DNA of 50,638 nt. It comes from Rubrivivax sp. (GTDB lineage Bacteria; Pseudomonadota; Gammaproteobacteria; Burkholderiales; Burkholderiaceae_C). A program made the translations under genes and the position numbers. Position 1 is the first letter of the stretch; every line of letters starts with the position of its first letter. Shown one piece after another: positions 38,528-47,787 of the stretch. The stretch spans positions 1-50,638 of the forward strand of contig JADMJD010000007.1 of assembly GCA_018780805.1 (NCBI GenBank), in the 5' to 3' direction. Under the pieces are notes generated by a model. It ran no database searches, was not told the origin of the DNA, and saw only the letters and a list, made by a program, of their open reading frames with translations.

Positions 38528-39181
38528 TCAGCAGCGGCCCTGCGGGTCGGCGCGTTCGAAGCGCTCGACCTGGAGTGTCGGCAACGGCGGCATCGCCGGG
38601 TCCATCGACGGCTGCAGCGTGATGTGTGCGGCCAGCTGCACCCACACCGCCGCGCCCGGGGCCGGTTTCACGGCGCCATAGGCCCGCTCCAGCGTCAGGT
38701 AGTCGCCCGCCTGTGCCACCGGCAAGTTGCGGCCATCGGCGCAGAGCTCGATGCGCGGCGCATCGGCGAAATAAGTGAACAGGCCGCTCAGCCGCAAGCG
38801 CGGCTCGATGGGCGCTGGGGTGGCCAGCCGCGGCAGGCGCAGGCCGGGCACGGCAGCGCGCAAGGCACCGTCGGCTTGCAAGGTCCAGTGCAGCGCGCCC
38901 GGCGCACCCTTCAGCGTGAGCTGCTGGCCTTCCAGCGTGTAGCGGCCCAAGGTGTCGACGGCCAGGCCATTCGATGACGCATTCGCTGGCTGCTGGCGCA
39001 GCTGGTAGGTGCCGCCCGGCAACACGTCCACCTGCCAGCGCGCACCCCCGGGCCCAGCGCCGGCAAACGAGGCCGGCAACAGGCCCAGCGGCGACATCTG
39101 CCGCTCGCCGGCCGCCTGGCCGCCAAGGCTGGTGCAGACCAGCCCGGAGATCAACAACCCGCGCAGCGCAACGGTGTCCAT
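38528..39181 (-). CDS. Exported protein with NlpE-like C-terminal domain
   Basis: The 217-aa product has a signal peptide (LRGLLISGLVCTSLGGQAA). A first beta-rich region (GGTYQLRQ, LGRYTLEGQQLTLKG) resembles META/lipocalin-like repeats. The second half (GLFTYFADAPRIELCADGRN, DYLTLERAYG, LQVERFERADPQGRC) resembles NlpE-type envelope proteins, in which the two cysteines may bridge. It has no lipobox, so it is predicted to be soluble in the periplasm. It lies 4 bp behind the metal-dependent hydrolase gene. Family assignment is tentative. Confidence 0.7.
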   Translation of the reverse strand: MDTVALRGLLISGLVCTSLGGQAAGERQMSPLGLLPASFAGAGPGGARWQVDVLPGGTYQLRQQPANASSNGLAVDTLGRYTLEGQQLTLKGAPGALHWTLQADGALRAAVPGLRLPRLATPAPIEPRLRLSGLFTYFADAPRIELCADGRNLPVAQAGDYLTLERAYGAVKPAPGAAVWVQLAAHITLQPSMDPAMPPLPTLQVERFERADPQGRC

Positions 39182-39185
39182 GACC

Positions 39186-40010
39186 TCAGCCGCGCACCGG
39201 CGGCGCCAGATGACCATGCGCCGCCAGCCAGGCGGAGGCCGCATCGCCATCGCCCTGCGACGGGTGGAAATCGGCCGCGAAGTAGCGCCGCCAGGGCTGC
39301 CAGGCATGGCGCACCACACCATCGGCACCAAACAGCAGCCGTGCCGCGCCGGCCCAGGTGGCCGGCCGCCACCAGTGGCCATCGCGCCAGAGGTTGTGCA
39401 GGGTCTGGCGTGTCAGGTCCAGCGCGAAGTGCAGCGACACCAGCATGAAGAGCCGGCGGCGCCAGCGTTCATCGCCGCCCAGCGCGCGGTAGAGGTCGAA
39501 CGCGGTGCAGCGGTGTTCGGATTCTTCGCTGGCGTGCCACAGCCACAGGTCGCGTAGGCGCGGCTCGGCCCCGGCCAACAGGCCCGGGCGTGTGAGCAGC
39601 ACTTCGGACAGGATGGCCGTCAGGTGCTCGGTGGCCGCCGTCACGCCCAGCCAGGCGCGAGCGTCCAGATGCTGCAGCTGGGTGGCGATGCGCTGGCGGA
39701 TGCGCGGCTCCCAGTGGTTCACGTAACCCTGCTCGGCCAGCTGCTGGTTGAACAGCTGGTGCACACGCCGATGCGTGGCCTCCTGGCCGATGAAACCTTG
39801 CACCTCGGCGGCGAAGCTTTCCTGCTGCGCCGCGTCCAGCCTGGCCTGACCCATCTTCACCGCGTCGATGAACAGTTGCTCGCCGGCCGGGAAACTGAAG
39901 GACAAGGCGTTGAACCAGGCACTGCGGAAGGCGTCGCCACCGGCCCAGTGGCGGTGCCAGGGGGTGTGCAGGTCGACCTGCAAGCGGCGCACGGTCAAGG
40001 GGGCATTCAT
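39186..40010 (-). CDS. Metal-dependent hydrolase, PF10118 family
   Basis: The 274-aa product matches the predicted metal-dependent hydrolase family PF10118, all-helical and ferritin-like. Paired metal-binding motifs are GQEATHRRVH and ASEESEHRCTAFD, with further conserved segments at WFNALSFSFPAGEQLFID and RRYFAADFHPSQGD. Function of the family is not well known. The ATG at 40010 is used. It shares a 42-bp divergent region with egtB and is followed after 4 bp by the exported NlpE-like protein. Confidence 0.9.
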   Translation of the reverse strand: MNAPLTVRRLQVDLHTPWHRHWAGGDAFRSAWFNALSFSFPAGEQLFIDAVKMGQARLDAAQQESFAAEVQGFIGQEATHRRVHQLFNQQLAEQGYVNHWEPRIRQRIATQLQHLDARAWLGVTAATEHLTAILSEVLLTRPGLLAGAEPRLRDLWLWHASEESEHRCTAFDLYRALGGDERWRRRLFMLVSLHFALDLTRQTLHNLWRDGHWWRPATWAGAARLLFGADGVVRHAWQPWRRYFAADFHPSQGDGDAASAWLAAHGHLAPPVRG

Positions 40011-40052
40011 GGGGTCATTGTCGCGCAGTGGTTGCGCGGCTATGGTCACGCC

Positions 40053-41231
40053 ATGACCGATCTGTCACAGCCTTACCGCGCGGTGCGCGCCGAATCGCTG
40101 CAGCGCGTGGCGCCGCTGTCGCCCGAAGACTGCCAGGTGCAGTCCATGCCCGACACCAGCCCCGCCAAATGGCACCTGGCCCACACCACCTGGTTTTTCG
40201 AGACCTTCGTGCTCGCCCGTTTCGAGCCCGGTTTTCAGCCGCACGACGCCGCTTACCGCACACTCTTCAACAGCTACTACCAGGCCGTCGGCCCGCAGCA
40301 CCCGCGACCGCAGCGCGGGCTGGTGACACGGCCGGCGCTGGCCGAGGTGCTGGCCTGGCGGGCGGCGGTGGATCAGCGCGTCATCACGCTGCTGCAGGCG
40401 CACCCCAGCGAAGAACTCGCGGCCCTGCTCACGCTGGGCCTGCAGCACGAACAGCAGCACCAGGAACTGCTGATCACCGACATCAAACACCTGCTGTGGC
40501 AGAACCCGCTAAGGCCGGCGTATGCGCCCGGCCAGCCGCCAGCAGCGGCGGTGGCGGCCGACGCGCGCTGGCTGGCCTTCGACGCCGGCTGGACGATGGC
40601 CGGTCACGATGCCGCCATCGACGGGCCCTTCAGCTTCGACAACGAAGGCCCATGCCACCGCGTGCACCTGGAGGCCTTTGAGTTGCACGACCGCCTGATC
40701 ACCCAGGGCGAGTGGCTGGCCTTCATGGCGGACGACGGTTACCACCGGCCCGCGCTGTGGTTGTCGCTGGGCTGGGACTGGGCCCAGGGCCGCGACGCAC
40801 CGCTGTACTGGCACCGCCCGGCCGACGGTGAACCCTGGCAGGTCTTCACGCTGTTTGGCCCGCAGCCGCTGGACGCGCAGGCGCCGGTGCTGCACCTGAG
40901 TTATTTCGAGGCCGATGCCTACGCCCGCTGGGCCGGCGCCCGCCTGCCCACCGAGTTCGAATGGGAACACGCGGCGCGGCATGGCGGGCTGCAGCAGCGC
41001 GACGCGATCGCGTGGCAATGGACCCAATCGGCCTACGCACCCTACCCACGCTACCGCCCGGCGGCCGACGCGCTGGGCGAATACAACGGCAAGTTCATGT
41101 GCCAGCAGCAGGTGCTGCGCGGCGGCTCGCTGGCCACGCCGGCCGGCCATGCCCGCGCGAGTTACCGCAACTTCTTTCCGCCGGCCGCGCAATGGCAGTT
41201 CAGCGGGCTGCGGCTGGCCCGTGATGCCTAG
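40053..41231 (+). CDS. egtB: Ergothioneine biosynthesis sulfoxide synthase EgtB
   Basis: EgtB couples hercynine (trimethylhistidine) to gamma-glutamylcysteine or cysteine with O2 and iron to form the sulfoxide intermediate of ergothioneine. The 392-aa product has an N-terminal DinB-like domain with the three His iron ligands (H44 in WHLAHTTWFF; H132 and H136 in QHEQQHQEL) and a C-terminal formylglycine-generating-like domain (LPTEFEWEHAARHG, VLRGGS, RASYRNFFPP). The methyltransferase partner EgtD is not adjacent; the next gene is on the opposite strand and overlaps by 4 bp. Confidence 0.95.
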   Translation: MTDLSQPYRAVRAESLQRVAPLSPEDCQVQSMPDTSPAKWHLAHTTWFFETFVLARFEPGFQPHDAAYRTLFNSYYQAVGPQHPRPQRGLVTRPALAEVLAWRAAVDQRVITLLQAHPSEELAALLTLGLQHEQQHQELLITDIKHLLWQNPLRPAYAPGQPPAAAVAADARWLAFDAGWTMAGHDAAIDGPFSFDNEGPCHRVHLEAFELHDRLITQGEWLAFMADDGYHRPALWLSLGWDWAQGRDAPLYWHRPADGEPWQVFTLFGPQPLDAQAPVLHLSYFEADAYARWAGARLPTEFEWEHAARHGGLQQRDAIAWQWTQSAYAPYPRYRPAADALGEYNGKFMCQQQVLRGGSLATPAGHARASYRNFFPPAAQWQFSGLRLARDA

Positions 41232-42523
41232 CCGATCAACACCCCGGGCAACCACAGCGACAGCAGCGGCACATAGGTCACCAGCAGCAGCACCACGATC
41301 AGCGCCAGCGTGAAGGGCAAGGCCTCGCGGAACACCGTGTTCAGCGGCGCGCCGGCCAGCTGTGCGGTGAGGAAGGTGATCACGCCCGAGGGCGGCGTGA
41401 GCTGGCCGATCATCAGGTTCAGCACCACGATCACGCCCAGGTGCACGAGGTCGATGCCATACGCGTTGGCAATCGGCACCAGCACCGGCACCAGGGTCAC
41501 CAGGGCCACGGCCGGCTCCAGCGCCAGGCCCCAGAGCAGCAGCGCCACGTTGATCAGCGCCAGCATGGCCCAGCGTTCATCGGTCCAGGCCTTCAACGTG
41601 GTGGCCAGGGTTTCGCCGATGGCCAGGTTGGCCACCAGCCACGAAAAGATGCCGGCCGCGGCGATGGTCAGCAGGATCAGGCCGGAGCTGACCATGGCCT
41701 CGCGGGTGATGCTGGCCACCTGCCGCCAGGTGATCTCGCGGTACAGGTAGCGGCCCACCGCGACGGCGTAGAGCACCGCCACCACCCCGGCTTCGGTGGG
41801 CGTGGTGACCCCGCCGACGATGCCGCCGAGGATGATCACCGGCATCAGCAGCGCCGGAAGTGCGGCCTTCAGTGCAGCGCCGAACTGCGGCAGCGTGGCG
41901 CGCTCTGAGAACGGGAACTGGCGCCGCCGTGCCACCAGGCTGGCGGTGGCCAGCAGGTACACCGCCATCAGCAGACCCGGCACCGCACCGGCCAGGAAAA
42001 GTTTGCCGATGGAGACCTCGCTCACCAGCGCATAGACCACAAACGCGATGGACGGCGGGATGATGGGGCCCATGGTCGACGCCGCCGCCACCACGGCCGC
42101 GGCGTAGGCGGCCGGGTAGCCACGTTGTTTCATCGACGGGATCAGCGACGAGCCGATGGCCGAGGCATCGGCCACCGCCGAACCCGAGACGCCGGAAAAC
42201 ACCAGGCTCGCGACGATGGCCACGTGCGACAAACCGCCGCGGATGTGGCCCACCAGGGTCTCGGCAAACACCAGCAAACGGCGTGTGATGCCGCCGGTGT
42301 TCATCAACTCGCCAGCCAGAAAGAAAAACGGGATGGCGAGGAAAGCAAACGAATCCATGCCCTGCACCAGCGACGACGCCAGCACGCTCAGCGGCACCGC
42401 CCCACCCGACAGCAGCACAAACACCAGCGCCGCCAGGCCCATCGCAAAAAACACCGGCACGCCGATGGCAGCGAACACGAGGAAGGCGCCCATCAGCAGG
42501 CCGAACATGCCGATCTGGTGCAT
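41228..42523 (-). CDS. dctM: TRAP transporter large permease (DctM)
   Basis: The 431-aa integral membrane protein has about a dozen hydrophobic segments and the DctM hallmarks IPFFFLAGELMNTGG, VFSGVSGSAVADASAIGS and TMGPIIPPSIAFVVYA. It forms the ion-coupled channel of a tripartite ATP-independent transporter for carboxylates. It follows the small permease gene with a 1-bp gap. Confidence 0.95.
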   Translation of the reverse strand: MHQIGMFGLLMGAFLVFAAIGVPVFFAMGLAALVFVLLSGGAVPLSVLASSLVQGMDSFAFLAIPFFFLAGELMNTGGITRRLLVFAETLVGHIRGGLSHVAIVASLVFSGVSGSAVADASAIGSSLIPSMKQRGYPAAYAAAVVAAASTMGPIIPPSIAFVVYALVSEVSIGKLFLAGAVPGLLMAVYLLATASLVARRRQFPFSERATLPQFGAALKAALPALLMPVIILGGIVGGVTTPTEAGVVAVLYAVAVGRYLYREITWRQVASITREAMVSSGLILLTIAAAGIFSWLVANLAIGETLATTLKAWTDERWAMLALINVALLLWGLALEPAVALVTLVPVLVPIANAYGIDLVHLGVIVVLNLMIGQLTPPSGVITFLTAQLAGAPLNTVFREALPFTLALIVVLLLVTYVPLLSLWLPGVLIG

Positions 42524-42524
42524 A

Positions 42525-43004
42525 TCAGAAGGCCTTCGGCCGTTGCCGTGTGTGTTCGAACAGACGCACGCCGAAGGCCAGCGCCATCAACACCGCACCC
42601 GCGGGCAAGGCCCAGTACAAAGCTGGTTGTTCCAGCGGGATCGAGGTGAAGGGGATGCCGTCCATCGCGTCGATGACGTCCAGGCTGGTCCAGCCGTACA
42701 CGGCCAGGAACACGACACAGAGCCCCACGTTGAGCAAGTCCAGCCACCAGCGCGCCGATGGCCGCATCGCCAGGCCCAGGAAATCGGCCGACAGGTGGGT
42801 GTTGCGGCGCACGCCGACATAACCCGACAGCATCGTGGCCCAGACCATGCCGATCACGCTGACCTCCAGCACCCAGGCCAGCGGTGAATCCAGCACAAAA
42901 CGCCAGACGATCTGCAGGCCGCCGATGAGCACCAGGCCGGCCAACAGCGCGAGCAGCAAAAACTCGACCGTGCGGTCCAGCGCGCGCAACACCGCACCGT
43001 TCAC
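42525..43004 (-). CDS. dctQ: TRAP transporter small permease (DctQ)
   Basis: The 159-aa protein has four membrane helices (FLLLALLAGLVLIGGLQIVW, VSVIGMVWATMLSGYVG, LNVGLCVVFLAVYGW, ALPAGAVLMALAFGV) and the RRNTHLSADFL loop typical of DctQ. The GTG start at 43004 overlaps the stop of the binding-protein gene (GTGA). It bridges the DctP and DctM components in the inner membrane. Confidence 0.93.
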   Translation of the reverse strand: MNGAVLRALDRTVEFLLLALLAGLVLIGGLQIVWRFVLDSPLAWVLEVSVIGMVWATMLSGYVGVRRNTHLSADFLGLAMRPSARWWLDLLNVGLCVVFLAVYGWTSLDVIDAMDGIPFTSIPLEQPALYWALPAGAVLMALAFGVRLFEHTRQRPKAF

Positions 43005-43996
43005 TTGACGGCCTGGATCTTCTGCAGCGTGCCCACGGCCCAGAGTTTGCCCTCGAAGCTGCGGTTCACCTCGTCGGCCGTCTGGCGGAAGGCGGTGAGG
43101 TCGGGCTCGATGATCTCCATGCCGGCCTGGCGCAGCGTGGCCAGCGATTTGTCGGCCACCTCCCAGGTCATCTTGCTGGCCCACTTCTCGGTCTCGGCCA
43201 CGGCCTCGGTCATGGCCTTCTGCTGCGCCGGATCGAGCCGCGCCCATTTGTCGGCCGCCATCAGGATGACCAGGCTGGACTGGATGTAGTCGATGCGCAT
43301 CGCGTACTTCTGCACCTCGTAATACTTGGCGCCGGCGATGGCGTCGAAGCCGTTGTCCTGGCCGTCGACCAGACCTTGTTTCATCGCCAGGTACAGCTCC
43401 GCGGCCGGGATCGGCGTGGGCGACGCACCCCAGGCCTTCATCACCTCCAGGATGGTGGGGGTCTCGGGCACACGGATCTTCAGGCCCTTCATGTCGGCCG
43501 GCGACAGCACCTTGCGGTTGGCCGTGGTCAGCTGGCGCGGCGCACGGTCGGACACGTAACCCACGTACTTGAAGCCGGCTTCCTGCTCGACCGGCGTCAA
43601 CATCGCGCGAAAGGTGGGCGACTGCATGAAGTTGCGGAAATGTGTGTGGTCGCGGAACACGTACGGCGCAAACAAGGCGTTGAAGTCCTTGCCGCCCTTG
43701 GGCAGGGCCAGCGTGCCGCTGTCGGCCAGCATCATGTCGATCTGGCCGGTGCGCAGGCCGGCGTAGTTCTGCGGCAGGCTGCCGAGCTGGCCACCGCCGA
43801 AGGACTGCACCTTGATCGCGTTGTTGGTGCGCTGCGCGACCTCCTGCGCAAAACGGTCGGCGATCGGGCCCCAGACCGGCGGCGGGGCCACGAAGGCCAA
43901 ACGCAGCGTCTGCTGGGCCTGGGCACCGCCCCAGCAGAGGCACAGCGACACAGACACAGCGGACAGGGCAAAGGTGCGGCGGAACATCGGCTTCAT
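43001..43996 (-). CDS. dctP: TRAP transporter solute-binding protein (DctP)
   Basis: The 331-aa periplasmic protein has a signal peptide (FALSAVSVSLCLCWGGAQA) and the DctP fold. The ligand-pocket segments KGLKIRVPETPTILEVMKAW and LVDGQDNGFDAI contain the Arg that usually binds the substrate carboxylate. The ATG at 43996 has GGAAGG shortly upstream. It opens a dctPQM operon. The substrate is a carboxylate, not further defined. Confidence 0.93.
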   Translation of the reverse strand: MKPMFRRTFALSAVSVSLCLCWGGAQAQQTLRLAFVAPPPVWGPIADRFAQEVAQRTNNAIKVQSFGGGQLGSLPQNYAGLRTGQIDMMLADSGTLALPKGGKDFNALFAPYVFRDHTHFRNFMQSPTFRAMLTPVEQEAGFKYVGYVSDRAPRQLTTANRKVLSPADMKGLKIRVPETPTILEVMKAWGASPTPIPAAELYLAMKQGLVDGQDNGFDAIAGAKYYEVQKYAMRIDYIQSSLVILMAADKWARLDPAQQKAMTEAVAETEKWASKMTWEVADKSLATLRQAGMEIIEPDLTAFRQTADEVNRSFEGKLWAVGTLQKIQAVK

Positions 43997-44042
43997 GGCG
44001 TTGACCTTCCAGGACGAGGAATCACGAAACACAGGCCCGCAC

Positions 44043-44837
44043 TCATTGTCGGGCGGCGACGTAGTCGGCGTAAGGGGTGCCGTTGGAGACCAGCACGCCA
44101 CCATCGACATCCAGCGACGTGCCGGTGCACATGGCGGCCCCCGGGCCGAGCAGAAAGGCCACGGCGTTTGCCACATCCTCGGCCTGCACCCAGCGGCCCA
44201 GCGGCACCACGGCGGCCACGGCATCGATGCGCGCCGGTGTCAGGCTGCGGTGGATCATCGGTGTCAGCGTGGGGCCGGGGCAGACGGCGTTGACGCGGAT
44301 GTGGTCGGCCGCCAGCTCGAAAGCGGCGTGGCGCGTGAAACCCAGCACCCCGGCCTTGGACGCGGTGTAGGCCATGTCCCCCGAGTACGAGATGCGCTTG
44401 CCCGCGATGGAGGCGATGTTGACCACCGCGCCGCCGCCGCTGCGCCGCATCAGCCGCGCCGCGGCCTGGGTGCACAACATGCTGCCCTTCAGGTTGACGT
44501 CCAGCACCCGGTCCCAGGCGGCTTCGCTCAACTGGTCCAGCAGCGCACGCGATTCGATGCCGGCGCTGTTGACCAGGCCGTCGAGCCGACCACACTGCGC
44601 GTCCAGCGCCGCGAAGGCGGCCTGCACCGACGCGCCGTCGGCGACGTCGACCGCGATGAACAGCGCACCCAGTTCCTGCGCCAGCTGCGCGCCGGCGTCG
44701 GCATCGCGGTCCATCAGCACGACCCGCACCACCCGCGCGCCCTGCCCGGCCAGCAACCGTGCACAGGCGGCGCCGATGCCGGCGGCGGCACCTGTGACGG
44801 CCACCACGGAAGGAGAGGGATTGATCAGGGTCTGCAC
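44043..44837 (-). CDS. Short-chain dehydrogenase/reductase
   Basis: The 264-aa SDR has the cofactor motif TGAAAGIG (residues 15-22), NSAGI, the catalytic Ser region INIASIAG-like and Tyr-Lys in AYTASKAGV, and the ending TGTSLDVDGGVLVSNG typical of classical SDRs. It should oxidise a hydroxy acid or alcohol or reduce a ketone, probably the TRAP substrate or its product. It lies 46 bp upstream of dctP on the same strand, so one operon is likely. Confidence 0.93.
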   Translation of the reverse strand: MQTLINPSPSVVAVTGAAAGIGAACARLLAGQGARVVRVVLMDRDADAGAQLAQELGALFIAVDVADGASVQAAFAALDAQCGRLDGLVNSAGIESRALLDQLSEAAWDRVLDVNLKGSMLCTQAAARLMRRSGGGAVVNIASIAGKRISYSGDMAYTASKAGVLGFTRHAAFELAADHIRVNAVCPGPTLTPMIHRSLTPARIDAVAAVVPLGRWVQAEDVANAVAFLLGPGAAMCTGTSLDVDGGVLVSNGTPYADYVAARQ

Positions 44838-44855
44838 GGAGGTAGTAACGAAGAT

Positions 44856-44889
44856 GACTTGTCGCTATAGTAATGATCGTTATCAAGTC
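44856..44889. promoter_or_regulatory. AT-rich dyad in the SDR/cupin divergent region
   Basis: GACTTG (44856-44861) and CAAGTC (44884-44889) are perfect 6-bp arms 22 bp apart. Inside lies TGAT-CGTT-ATCA (44874-44885) and TATAGT (44866-44871). This AT-rich island lies between two divergent genes and is a candidate target of the MarR regulator behind the cupin gene. Confidence 0.45.
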
Positions 44890-44925
44890 GCGTCTCCCAA
44901 GAAACCCGCAGTGCCAAGGACCCCG

Positions 44926-45720
44926 ATGAACGCCGTGCCCGATCTGCTGCTGCCCCCGTCCCTGCACCCCGCGCCCGGTGTCTACGCCTACGACCTGGAA
45001 GCCCTGCCCTGGCGCACCACCCCACGTGGCCATGTGCGCGAGAAGGCGGTGCGGCGCGAAGACAGCAGCGGCCGTTTCCTGGGCCTGCTGGCCTTCGAGC
45101 CGCTGAGCCGCTCGGGCCTGCACCAGCACCTGGCCACGGCCACGAGTTATTTCCTGGCGGGTTCGCTGACGGACTACCAGGGCACCACGGCCGAGGGCGA
45201 GGTCGGCATCAACCTGGCCGGCGCCACGCACGACGCCGTCAGCTACGGCGGCTGCACCCTGGTGTCGCGGCTGGAAGGGCCGGTGGTGATCCCCAACGAC
45301 GCGCTGGCCATCCACCCGCATGCCGACCAGGCGGTGGTGCGCAACCAGCGCCCGGGCACACCGCCCGACATCTCGGTGAACCTGGCGCGCGCCGTGCCGG
45401 TGGCCACTGCGTTTGCCGGCGTGGTGCGCAAACCGCTGTTCGACTACGCCGGCACCGGCACCGACCGCCGGCTGTGTGCGCTGACGCTGTGGCCGCGCTG
45501 CCCGGCGCTGGCGCTGCAGCACACGGCGCTGACCGACTTCTTCGTGCTGGCCGGCGACCTGAAGATCGGCGCCCACAGCATCAGCGGGCCGGCCTTCGTA
45601 CTCATCGAACCCGGTGCGCGGGTCAGCCTGTCCAGCGACCACGGCTGCAGCCTGCTGGCCTGGGCCGAAGGCCCGGGCTGGTCCGAGGCCACCGAAGGCG
45701 CCGAGCTCTACGGCTTCTGA
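44926..45720 (+). CDS. Bicupin (ChrR-like cupin) protein
   Basis: The 264-aa protein contains two cupin-like halves: the first with GLHQHLATATSYFLAGSLTD (His pair and Tyr) and a second with LALQHTALTDFFVLAGDLKI, resembling the cupin part of ChrR or dioxygenase-like small-molecule enzymes. It has no signal peptide. The ATG at 44926 follows AAGGA at 44916-44920. It is divergent from the SDR-TRAP operon and may process or sense the transported acid. The exact function is not recognisable. Confidence 0.8.
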   Translation: MNAVPDLLLPPSLHPAPGVYAYDLEALPWRTTPRGHVREKAVRREDSSGRFLGLLAFEPLSRSGLHQHLATATSYFLAGSLTDYQGTTAEGEVGINLAGATHDAVSYGGCTLVSRLEGPVVIPNDALAIHPHADQAVVRNQRPGTPPDISVNLARAVPVATAFAGVVRKPLFDYAGTGTDRRLCALTLWPRCPALALQHTALTDFFVLAGDLKIGAHSISGPAFVLIEPGARVSLSSDHGCSLLAWAEGPGWSEATEGAELYGF

Positions 45721-46220
45721 TCGCCGTCGTCGCCGGCGCCCAGGCGCGCCTGGCGCGAGAGTTTTTTCAGCATCTCGCGCAGGCTGTCCAGCTCGGCCGG
45801 TGACAGCTCGGAATAGACCTGGGCCTCACGGGCCCGCGCCGCCCGGGCGATCTGCGTGTAGACCAACCAGCCGGCGTCGGTGAGGCTGAGGTGGCGCATG
45901 CGGCGGTCGGTCTCGCTGCCTTCGCGCGCCAGCCGGCCTTGTGCTTCCAGCCCGCGCACGGCGCGTGACACGCTCATCTTGTCCAGGCCGGAATGGTCGG
46001 CCAGCTCCTGCGCGCTGATGCCGGGCCGGTCGGCCACCGTCAGCATGATGCGCCACTCGGTGAGGTTCAGGTGGAACTGCGCGCCGAACCTGGGAAAGGG
46101 TTTGGCCGTCAGGTTGCTCAGCACCCAGAGCTGGTAATACGGCGAATCGGCCGTGGACAACAGGGCCTGGCGGCGGACGGGGGGCGACTTGGCCGGGGTT
46201 CTGGGTTTCTCGCGGGGCAT
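45708..46220 (-). CDS. MarR-family transcriptional regulator
   Basis: The 170-aa product has a MarR winged helix: LNLTEWRIMLTVADRPGISA, then LADHSGLDKMSVSRAVRGLE (recognition) and the basic wing SETDRRMRHLSLTDAG. The effector is probably an aromatic or carboxylic acid linked to the nearby TRAP island. Its end overlaps the cupin gene by 13 bp. Its own gene follows the AAA ATPase gene on the same strand after 41 bp, so it may also be read from there. Confidence 0.93.
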   Translation of the reverse strand: MPREKPRTPAKSPPVRRQALLSTADSPYYQLWVLSNLTAKPFPRFGAQFHLNLTEWRIMLTVADRPGISAQELADHSGLDKMSVSRAVRGLEAQGRLAREGSETDRRMRHLSLTDAGWLVYTQIARAARAREAQVYSELSPAELDSLREMLKKLSRQARLGAGDDGDQKP

Positions 46221-46261
46221 GCCGCAGATCGTAACGGAGGTGACGGTCGGCGTTAACCTGC

Positions 46262-47785
46262 TCAGCCGGCCGGCACCGCACGTTCGGCGGCCCAGGCGCG
46301 CAACGCGTCGATGGCTTCGGCCCGTGTCACCGACAGCGGCTTGGTGCGGGCCAGCTCGGCCAGCACCAGCGCCGCATCGGCGGCCTTGCCCAGTGCATGG
46401 GCCTCGTAACGCGCCGCCACGGCCGCGGCCTCGACCTCGGCGCCAGAAAAACCCACGCTGGCCAGCACCAGGTTCTGCAGGCCGGTGTCGTCGCAGACGA
46501 TCTTCAGCCGGGCGAGGTGGATGCGGAACAGCTCGGCACGGGTGGCCTCGTCGGGCAGGTCGACAAAAAAGATCTCGTCGAAGCGGCCCTTGCGCACCAG
46601 CTCCGGCGGCAGGGATTGAATGTCGTTGGCCGTGGCGACGAGGAACACGCGGCTGCGGCGTTCGGCCATCCAGGTCAGCAGCGTGCCCAGCATGCGGCGC
46701 GTGGCCCCGCTGCCTTCGGCCTCACCCGCGCCGCCGCCGGACAGGCCTTTTTCGATCTCGTCCATCCACAACACGCAAGGCTGCATGCTGTCGGCGGTGC
46801 GCAGCGCCTCGCGCAGCTTGCGTTCGCTTTCACCCTGCCACTTGTCGTGCAGCGCACCGAAGTCCATGCGGAACAGCGGCAGCTGCCACGATGCCGCCAC
46901 CGCCTTGGCCGCCAGGCTCTTGCCCGCGCCCTGCACACCCAGCAGCAGCAGGCCCTTGGGCGGCGGCAGGCCGGTGGCGGCGGGTTCCAGAAAGGGCTCG
47001 CGGCGCAGCAGCAGCCAGCGCTTGAGGGCCTTCATGCCGGCCACCGCGGCCATGTCGGGCAGGTCCTGCTCGAACACCAGCAGCTCGGCCGCGCCCAGCT
47101 GCGCCTGTTTGGCGGCCAGCACACGGGCCAGGTCGGCGGCGGTGATCTGGCCGTCACCCAGCGCCAGGCGGGCCAGGTGGCGCACGGCCGCTTCCGGCAG
47201 GCCGGCCAGGTGCCGCTGCAGCGATTCCAGCGTGCGCTGGCAGCCGGCCACGTCCTGCCCGCTGCGGCTGCGCTGGCGCGTGATCTCTTCCTTCAGCACC
47301 GTGCGCACACGTTCGGGCGTCATGCTCTCCAGCTCGAAGGCCGCGGCCCAGGGCTGCAGTTCGTCGGGCACGTCCACGCTGTGGCCCACGAAGGCCAGCT
47401 GCACACCGCTGCTGTCGCAGTGCAGCGCCAGGTCCTTCAGCGTGCGCACCGTCACCGGGTGGCTCAGGTAGGGGTGCAGGTCCAGCAGCAGCACCAGGGC
47501 CGGGCCCTCCAGCCGGGCGATGGCCTTCAGCGCGGCCGGCAGCTCCAGCGTGTCGTCGGCACCCGGGTGGCCACCCGTGCCCTTGTCGACCAGGCTGAGC
47601 TTCAGGCCCTGCAGCGCCCGCAGGCCGCGGCTGGCCGACCAGCACCACAGCGCGCGCTGCGTGCGGCGGGTCACCGCTTCGGCCAGCGCCAGCACCCGTT
47701 TTTCTTCGTGCGTCTGCAGCACGACGATGGGGGTGTGGGTGTCGAGCAGCGCAGTCAACGCTTCGGCCTGACTCGCCGTGGGCAC
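46262..47785 (-). CDS. Ycf46-like AAA+ ATPase
   Basis: The 507-aa protein has an N-terminal region with features of a degenerate ATPase domain ([23 protein letters not shown]) and a C-terminal AAA+ module: Walker [13 protein letters not shown] (283-294), Walker [12 protein letters not shown] (337-347), sensor Asn in TANDIQ and the Arg finger segment [10 protein letters not shown]. It resembles the Ycf46/COG0464 group of unknown substrates. The GTG start at 47785 is 2 bp after the purL stop, so translation is coupled to purine synthesis genes. Confidence 0.9.
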   Translation of the reverse strand: MPTASQAEALTALLDTHTPIVVLQTHEEKRVLALAEAVTRRTQRALWCWSASRGLRALQGLKLSLVDKGTGGHPGADDTLELPAALKAIARLEGPALVLLLDLHPYLSHPVTVRTLKDLALHCDSSGVQLAFVGHSVDVPDELQPWAAAFELESMTPERVRTVLKEEITRQRSRSGQDVAGCQRTLESLQRHLAGLPEAAVRHLARLALGDGQITAADLARVLAAKQAQLGAAELLVFEQDLPDMAAVAGMKALKRWLLLRREPFLEPAATGLPPPKGLLLLGVQGAGKSLAAKAVAASWQLPLFRMDFGALHDKWQGESERKLREALRTADSMQPCVLWMDEIEKGLSGGGAGEAEGSGATRRMLGTLLTWMAERRSRVFLVATANDIQSLPPELVRKGRFDEIFFVDLPDEATRAELFRIHLARLKIVCDDTGLQNLVLASVGFSGAEVEAAAVAARYEAHALGKAADAALVLAELARTKPLSVTRAEAIDALRAWAAERAVPAG

Positions 47786-47787
47786 GA

